Source: Cryptomeria japonica (taxonomy: Eukaryota; Streptophyta; Pinopsida; Cupressales; Cupressaceae). From it: a stretch of 64,000 bases of DNA. The notes under the pieces are model-generated. The model was not told where the DNA came from and made no database searches. It saw only the letters and a program-made list of their open reading frames with translations. Within the stretch, counting starts at the first letter, position 1. Every line of letters begins with the position of its first letter. The stretch is from assembly GCF_030272615.1 (NCBI RefSeq), contig NC_081406.1:264709192-264773191 (forward strand), given 5' to 3'. Below are positions 36,901-45,900 of this stretch, one piece after another. The translations under genes were made by a program, and so were the position numbers.

Positions 36901-39900
36901 GAGTAATTCAAAATTGAAAGGAAACCAATGCTGGAGGAAGATCATCAGTGTTTGATACAAGGTCGGGGAGAGATAAACCCCAGCTTTTATCATTGTTAAA
37001 AGAAAAAAGAACTTGCTGTAGTAGGCTATAGATAAAGTTAATGTCAAGTAAAACACAAGATCTTGGATAATGCCAGACATTTTAGCCTCAGATTCCTATT
37101 TAGCTCTTGTTTCATTTCCTCCATGCACTATGAACAGATGTTGTTCAATATCCAATGTTTGGAAACCCCAAAGAAGAGATAGTAATTTTAAACATGGTTT
37201 TACAAGGTTCAAGAAATCCCATTAAATAAATACTTTAAAGAGGTTAGTCAAATCCCATTCCTAATCTGCAAACTTATTGTCAAAACAAGTGACCTATCTG
37301 TCAAATTAAAGGGCTAGAGTAAAACCATAGTTCAAAACTTAGACTTGGGACTCAGCAAAAACTCAACAAAGTTTACAAATGGTAAACGGCCACACAAAAT
37401 TTGTAAAATAATCTTAAAATCCAAGCATAATACTGAATCCAGAGGACTCATAAGTTGTTTTCCTCCATTTATAGATCAATAAATGAGTTCAATACACACT
37501 ATCAACTGCAAAAAACGGATAGTTTCTCAAATATGTTGAAAAGGTTAAAGCTCAAAAGGAAGAATATGAAAAATGACAAATTTGTATGTTTTTATGCAGA
37601 GACTGATTTATTTTTCCACAAAGTGAGTTTTTGGCATGGACTAATGAGTAATACGCAATTTTTGGGGCATTTATCTAGGTGAGTTACTTGCCAGACCAGT
37701 TTCTCTCTGGAGTTGGCTAGTAGAGACTCGAATTTTTAAACTATGGTATCATATCCCCTTAAGGTATCAATTTTAATTTGTCGTAGATAGGTACCCAAGG
37801 TGCAAGATGATGCATGTTCTACAATTCAATTGGGGAGTGATTCTGTAATATACCCAAAGGAGTATTTCTGTTTCATGACATTTACCCAATTTTAATCCAT
37901 CCCTAAGGAATATTTTATTACTTCTTTATTATTTTCCAATTTTATGCCCTCCCTTTTGGCACTTTATGATCACACAAATTGAAATATTTCATGTTTATAG
38001 TACAGTGCAAATAAACAGCAATATGGACGAGATTTGTAGACTAGCTAAAGTCTGAAAATGAAGAATATTGATGCAATAAATCGATTACTTTGATTGATAG
38101 GCAAATTGATCTATGGAACAGTAACACAAGGTTGTTATGAAGCATACAATATGGACTTACCTTTATCCCAGCAATCCTGCAATCTCAATAATAAAAGATC
38201 TTATAATCCTTGACACCTGGACCAATAATGAAGTCAACACAATGATCAATGTCCAGGCTGTAACAGTGATTTTAGAGGGCCGTGCACCATAATCTAGATT
38301 CAGATTGCTGTAATGACAGCAGTATGAGAATTGCATATATCATATGAATACACCATATCTAATGTATGCCCCAAGTTCCAATGCTACCCTAAAAATAATG
38401 ATGTATTTATATATGTGGAACCTAGTGACTGGCTGTATGATTTTTTTTTTCACCACTGTACCTATGATGTAATGTACCACAACCAACAACAACCAACAAT
38501 CATAAGAAAACCATTATCATACTCTAATGGCACTGATTTATATGGCAGATGGTAACCATCTGTTAGCACACTCCTTATTTGTGTAGATCACAGCTACAAA
38601 CTTAATATATTTATGTCCAAAATGAAAGCAGAATTACTACAGTAGTCACAGCCCCCCTTCAGCAAAGTGTAATATTAGTATCAAACTGAAATTTCAACGG
38701 TTTAATAATGGTGATTCTTTTATGAAATCACTCCAAGGAATTATGGGTTTTTGTTCTCCTATTCCAGACCTATAGGGTTGTTGTCCTCCAGTTAATTGAA
38801 CCAAAGTCCAATGCTTTTACAAGGAGTAGAAATTAAACTAGAAATGGTTGATCAAAATGCCTCCTCCTCCTTGCTTGTCCTTTCTTAAATAGAGTTTTCC
38901 TCCAAAAGATATAACTCTTCAAATTTCCTTCATGACTCTATAATAATATCTGGAAGGAATTATTTTAAAATAAAATTTAATTATAAGAGACCTTATTTAT
39001 ATTTTTATTTTAATTGGGGCTCTCTTTAATACAAGTTTAATCCTATTTCCTTCGCATAAAAATCTCAAAACCCATGGATAATGCATGATGGGCATTTTGG
39101 ATTTCAACTTGGGTCAATTTCTAAAAAGGGATATTATAGTTCCAATGCCAACTTCAAGTCTATTGTCAATGGTCTTTATCAATGTCATGTCTCAATGCAC
39201 GTATAAGGGTGTAAGTGACATTGTCTTCTGGTGTGTTTTTAACTTTCGTTTTTAGTTGAGGCCATCTTTAGAAGAACTTCTTTAATATATACACTTTCTA
39301 CCATACATTAATAAAGCTTTAGTCAACATTCTTAGACATGTATGCATGAAAACCACAAGCTTTACATAGATATCACAGGCTATAAGTGTTTTATAAATGA
39401 AAACATATTGTCAAATTAATATTTAACAAACACATCTATTAAAAGTATGGTCTGCTCTATGGGAATGGATGTTATTGAAAATAATCAAGGATGGAGAAAA
39501 AACTGTAAATTATGTAGAACTTCCTAAAGTGGCACTAGAGCTGCATACCCAAAAGTTTATCTTGGCAAGTGATAGATGCCAAGATCTAACCCCAATATCA
39601 GAGGGTTTAGTTGGCTTTCACCAATAGCACACAAGCAGTAAATGATAGGAGCTACCCACAATATGATGGGGTTTAGCCAGCTTTCACCAATAACATGCCT
39701 GTGATAGATGGTAGGAACTACCCATACCTCGTTGGACCAATTTTTACCAATAAGATGTAGGCGATAGATGTCAAAATCCACCAATGCAAAGATTTAGTGG
39801 GCTATGGAAAACTTATTAATAGTTGCATGTGTTGTGAGTTATTATACTTATGCATTTGTTGATGATGACAAAAAGTGGTATGGGATGCTTGTGATCACAA

Positions 39901-42900
39901 TTGTGGTTGTGAAACAAGATAAGGATGGACTCAGATTGAAGTATGGGTTGCATTAGTTTTCCTTTTCCCAGTTGTCAGCATATATTCTAAAAGGGCTTAA
40001 GTGTTACTGCACTAGATAGTTAGAAAATGCATGCAAAAGGGTCACATCCACTTCTTATTGCGAACTAATCACTACGGGTGTAATAACCCATTTGATTGCT
40101 AAACAAATCACACAAAAACCTTCCTTAGACATGAGGAACAATATAATTAAGAGTATCGCTGTCTAAAGGAAGAACAATCAGATCGATCAAAGAATAATTA
40201 GTTAAGTTAATGATATGGTCCATAAACAAAAGATAAACTGATTATGTAATGTCCCGTACTATGTTTAGACTGCTTTAACCATGATTAATCTATTTCATTA
40301 TACTTATGACTTAAACTAAACTGATTAGGAGACAAAACTATCTTAACCTGAATCAATTCTGCAATATTCCATAATTCAATTAGTAAAATGTTCATTCAAA
40401 TTACTATTTCTGTATATATATATTTATATTTATTTTCAGATAGTATTATAATATTTATTTTACTGCAGACCAGTTCTTATAAAATATTATAATAATCATA
40501 ATCATTATATTACTTTCTATTATTATATTATTATTAAGTTCTGTATAATAACATTATCGTGCTTCTTATATTAAGCATACATATCAAACACATTCCCATG
40601 CTTACCATCAAGAACAAGGATGTTACTGCCTGTATCTTAATAAAGGTTCTGATCTGATCTGATCGATGGTTGCAGATTATATATATACATATATATTGAT
40701 TCCTTATATGATTATATTAGATTAAGTATTCTACATTCCTTATGCAATCGATTATGTGCCTACAGCAATTGCTCTTGAGAGAGATCCAAACAGGATGATG
40801 GGATTTAGATATATCCTCCTATACTAACAGTACTCAACTGTATTATCATCATCCAACATATTATTAGCAGCATCATACGATATATTGTTAGCAGTATCAT
40901 ACCAGTATGTAATTATTATTATGACATTATTTCAGTATTATTATTATAAGTAATTAGCAGTATTATTATTTTATTGACAGTATTACACCCGTAAGAAATT
41001 TCCAGGCGATGTAACTGCTGTCGCCCTCTTTGTCTTTCCTTAATTTCCTCTTATCTTCACCAATGTAGTTTTCCCTTCCTAGCTTATTATTCTTTTCTCC
41101 TTTCCTTCGATGCCTTCCCTTGGAGATTGATCTTGCTGTTAATATTCTCCCTACCGAGTGAAGAGGTGTGTCTCTTCTTATGGCCAACGCTTTGCACAAG
41201 GGATGTCCCTTGCCTTCATGTCCCTATTAATACAAATCGTACTTTAGGAGGGTGCCCTTTCCTTTATTTTATGACTTTACTATATGTCTCTTAATGCTTT
41301 GATTAGAATATGAATTGGTTTGCTATCTTCTACCTGATTATTCGTAATATATTTAATTGACATATATAACTGATTATCATATTGACCGTTTGGTCTTCCA
41401 ACTAATGAACAGTTGTAGCAATCGCATCCCATTAATGCTTAATAGCCCTTAATCTATTCGCTGCATCCTCATAACTAAATCGCAGCTTGACCAGCATTCT
41501 TACTAATTACTGCATATAATCGCTGCCTGTAGTAATATTGTTGTTCCATCAAGAATAGGCTGTCGAGTCTTTTTTTTTTAGGGAAGAGTTTTCTTTTAAC
41601 ATATACATGTTTAATATGTATTGCACTCAAGTTAGTTGTGAAGTCTTAGGAATAAGACGATTTTCTGAGTAATATATATATATATTCTTGAACTTTTCTG
41701 ATTTCACTGATATGTTAAGTAATATTATTATTATATTTTATTTGGCTAAATTCATTATGATAGGATCGATATGTAGTGTAAAGACTTCATTCAAAGCAGC
41801 AACAATCTATATGTAATGTTTATATTTTATAATAATATTGATTTATTCTTATTTGAATATTTTCAGAATATTATTATTAATGAATATTAATTAAATAATA
41901 ATATTTAATAAATAACTAAGTATTTAATAGTTTCATTTAATCTTTCATGAATATATATTATATTAATAATATTTATTTCATTTAGGTTTTATATATATAA
42001 TGATCAGGGAGGGGACATGACAGATTAGGTGTGTGATTAGTCAAGTTATTTGAAAGAGATGTGATGTTAGAAATACAACTCCTCACATCATGCCCATTCG
42101 AAGGCTATTAGAGGACGTTCGTGTTGCACCAAAGAGGCATGGGAGTTTGTTTTGTATTGTTATTTCATATTAGAAGCACTCAGAAGACCCTTAGACAGCC
42201 AAGTAAGAGGGGATATCTACCCACCCATTACAAGGTGAAAGACAAATGAAACAAGAGCAGACTTCGCAGAGACAACGTCCAGATTGCATGATCACAAGGA
42301 GAGATAATAGGAAGAGCAATCCAAGATCTGAATTCTGATTCTTTTATCAGAAACACAGATAGTCAATCACATGTTACAAAGGAATCATTCAGGCACGGCG
42401 ATCTTATAGATAGAAGATCAAAAGACATATTCTTGTATCAATTGTCTAAGAGGTGAAACAAAGAAATCATAGAAACTTCTGCATATATATATATATTCAT
42501 CAGACCTCTTATATGTTGGAATTTATATTTGATTTCATAACCAATTTCTCTCAGAACATTATACTGGAATTTGCATCAGATAAGGAAGGTTGAATTATTG
42601 TCTAGTAGAGCATCTCATATTCATATAAGACTTACTAATTGAGCCTTTGTCTGAAGTTATTATACATTTCCCTTCAAAACCATAAGAATCATAAGCATAA
42701 TTATCTCATTAAATTGCAAGGTTAGAGAAAATCAATCAAGGGACATTAGTATCAGAGCTAGTGAACCTACCAGCTTTTGGATAAATGTCGAAAAACTTGA
42801 TTAATCATGGCAATAGAAGATATCAACCCATTCGCAAGATCACTATATGAAGCAGGCAACAAGCTTAGGACTCAATTGCAATCAAAGGATGATACCTTGA

Positions 42901-45900
42901 ACACACTTAAATTGGTAGAAGAATGTTTGATACACATTGAGGAGTCATCCTCTGAAGTGTTAGATATAGCCCTAACTCCTACAATGACCACCTTGAAACA
43001 ACACAAATGGTTGAGGCATTGTGATGAGGAGATCAAGTTGCGGGTGATCTCTTGTTTAAGTGAGATAATGAGAATCTTGGTACCTCTACTTCCCTATGAC
43101 GACGACATGATGAAAGAGGTAGTACACCTTATTGTAGATAGTTTCAAAGATCTCGATGACACTATAGTACACATTATTCAAAAAGGGTGACTACATTATA
43201 GATATTTGAGGAAATTAGGACAAGCATCTTTCTTGTGGACTTGGGATTGCAAGGCCTGGTCCATGACATGTTCCATCATTTCTTCACCACAATCAAGAAC
43301 AAACATGACAAAAAGTATTTTGCAACCATGAAAGATATTCTGATTCTAACGATCAACAAGAGTGATGTTATCTCCCAACCCATCACATCTCTGTTATGGA
43401 CCATTTGGAAACAAGAATGGGTTCTCTTCATCCGTGTATACATTATTCCACGAGGTGTTCAAACAATGTGAGGAAAAATTAAAGCCTCCCTTGAATAAAG
43501 AAGAATTGGAAAGAATCAAGTTAGAAAATAAATGGGAGGAAGATTCTCAGAATCTTCCCTTAGTGGTACATGTAGAAAATGAAGGTAGCAACATACAAGG
43601 AGAGGAAATAGTTTCTAACACTTCTACAGAAATAAAAGCAGTTGATTCTTCATGTGCTTCTTCAATTACAAATGAAATAGGTACTTTGATTCATGAGGAT
43701 TATGAGGCAGACATTAATGCGAAGTTGATGCATGAGGAGCAAGCTAATAATGATAATGGCATCATATCTGTTGTAGGTGATGACTTCATTCATTTCAATG
43801 ATACGGAAGGCTTTTGGTTTGACTATCAGAAGGATCCTATAAAGAAAGATGCATGTGAAATTCCTTTTGAACCTGAGATTGCTCTTACTCCATCTCAAGG
43901 ACCATGCATTGAGAATGACATAGAAGGGATTGAAGCTAGTGATCATAAATCAGATTATTTGAAGTTGCTTAGAGATAAGGATGTCGATCATTTTTCTTAT
44001 TCACCTCTTGAGGAGTACATGGTATCTACTAATAAGTCAATGATTATGGATGAGAGGAGTAATCTTTCAAATGAAAGTGAATCAAAGGATGCATTGTGCG
44101 ACAACTCTAATCACTTTGAGAGAAGCAAACAAAGAACCATGGCTTTGAAAGATGGGAAAAGGCAATTATGGGTCACATAAAAAAGAATGAAAGGAAAAGA
44201 GTCAACAAAAACAACAAAATTCAGAAGATGATAAAGACAAGCAAATGAGGAAAATCTTTGAGGAAGCAATGGCAAGCAAAGAACCAGAAAAACTAATGGA
44301 TAGTGCTGAAGATGTGGGGAGGACTCTACAACTGTGTGAATGGTGGAATGAGAAAGCTAAACATGCCAAGCTTATAGCTTCTCAAGCAAGAAAAAAAGTT
44401 GCAGAAAATCAAGCAGATGCATGGACAATTAAATGAACAAGAGATGAGTTTCCAGACTAATAGTGCAACGAGAGTCCCGCACACACACTCACCTAGTCAA
44501 AGACCTCAACAAATATCATTAAACGCTTTGGAGGATGAGGCGCCAAAGATAATAAGTGTAAAAATAACAGTAGTTAGATGTCATGAGGTCTAGATTTATA
44601 CAAGCAAGAAACAGGTAAGTAGATAGATGTTTATAAGATCTTTCAAGAGGCAGAAAATCTGAATGTACTAACTAAACACTTCAAGGGGCAAGAAGACAAA
44701 GGAAGAACTAAGGAGATAGAAGAATCAGACAACACAGAAAACCAATAACAATTATCCCAAAGAATCAGTTAATAGAAGTTTGGACCAGCTAAAAGGCTTG
44801 ATTTCAGAATCAAAGGTAACTTTAGGTTTGTTGATAGCCCTTTGTTTGAAGTTGAAGCTGATGCAATTTATGACAACCCGCTCTTTGAGTTGAATAAAGA
44901 AGTTCTTCACGAATGCTGTGACGAGATTGAAGACAATCATAGAACTTGGGACAGGGGAATTACTATGGTAGATAGATTGCATGATGGTGGATTGCTTCAT
45001 AGTATGATAGAGGTTAACAAACTTTGTAAGTTCAGAAACAACAACATGAAGCAACAAATATGTGTTGGAGCATTCTACAAGCTTATTTGGGACCCTAGTA
45101 TTGACATGAATCTAAGGTTGCTTGTGGGCAAGCAATTCCAAGGAGGGGAGACTGAAATAGCCCATTCAATCTCTAAAGCAAATCGATCAAGGAAGATATC
45201 ATAGTCCAAAAGCATCACAAGCCAAGGATGTCTCACACGTTAATTAGTTAGGAATAAGTCTATCGCTGTCCAAGAAGGGAGATAACAGTTCAATCAAGGG
45301 TTGATTAATTCATTAATGATGTTGATAAGGAAGAGACCTGATTAAGGGAAGGCGCATAATTAATCAAGTTGTTTGCAAGATTGTGAGATACAACTCCTCA
45401 CATCATGTCCATTCAATAGATACTTAAGGGAATCATGGCTGACCAAGAAGACATGGAAGAATTATTAATTTCAATAATAGACTCAGATCAGGAAGTGACC
45501 TTGGGAGTCCTCGATCAGCCAAGTAAGAGTGGTATACACCAATTGCAAGGCTGGGAACGCACAAGCATAGAGATTATAATCAGAAAAGGCATCAAGAAAT
45601 CATCCCATGATTATAAGGTTTCCATTTAGCAAGAGCGATCAGACAGAGCCATCTTGTCTCTTTCATATGCAAACAGGATCAGACCTATTCAAGCGCATGA
45701 TCTCAAGGAGATAATTCAGAAACAGTGATTGTGCACTGGTTCAGTTCTATATAACAGAAAATTCACTAGTACATATACAGATATATACTTAGGCAGATCC
45801 TACACATCTATTCAGTTGTATTGGCATTAAGAAAGGGTTTATTCGTAGATAGTTGAAGATATATCACATTAAATATTCTTAGCAGACTTCCACCCTCAAA

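Noticed and set aside
38157-38200. Possible additional RSH1 exon with a GTAAG donor
   Set aside because: The adjacent sequence encodes nothing like RSH1, and the flanking exons already join without a gap.
42807-43190. A working PDS5 gene
   Set aside because: The frame is broken near 43190 and again near 43400, the copy is intron-free and lies between LTRs, and the rest of a PDS5 protein is not recognisable.
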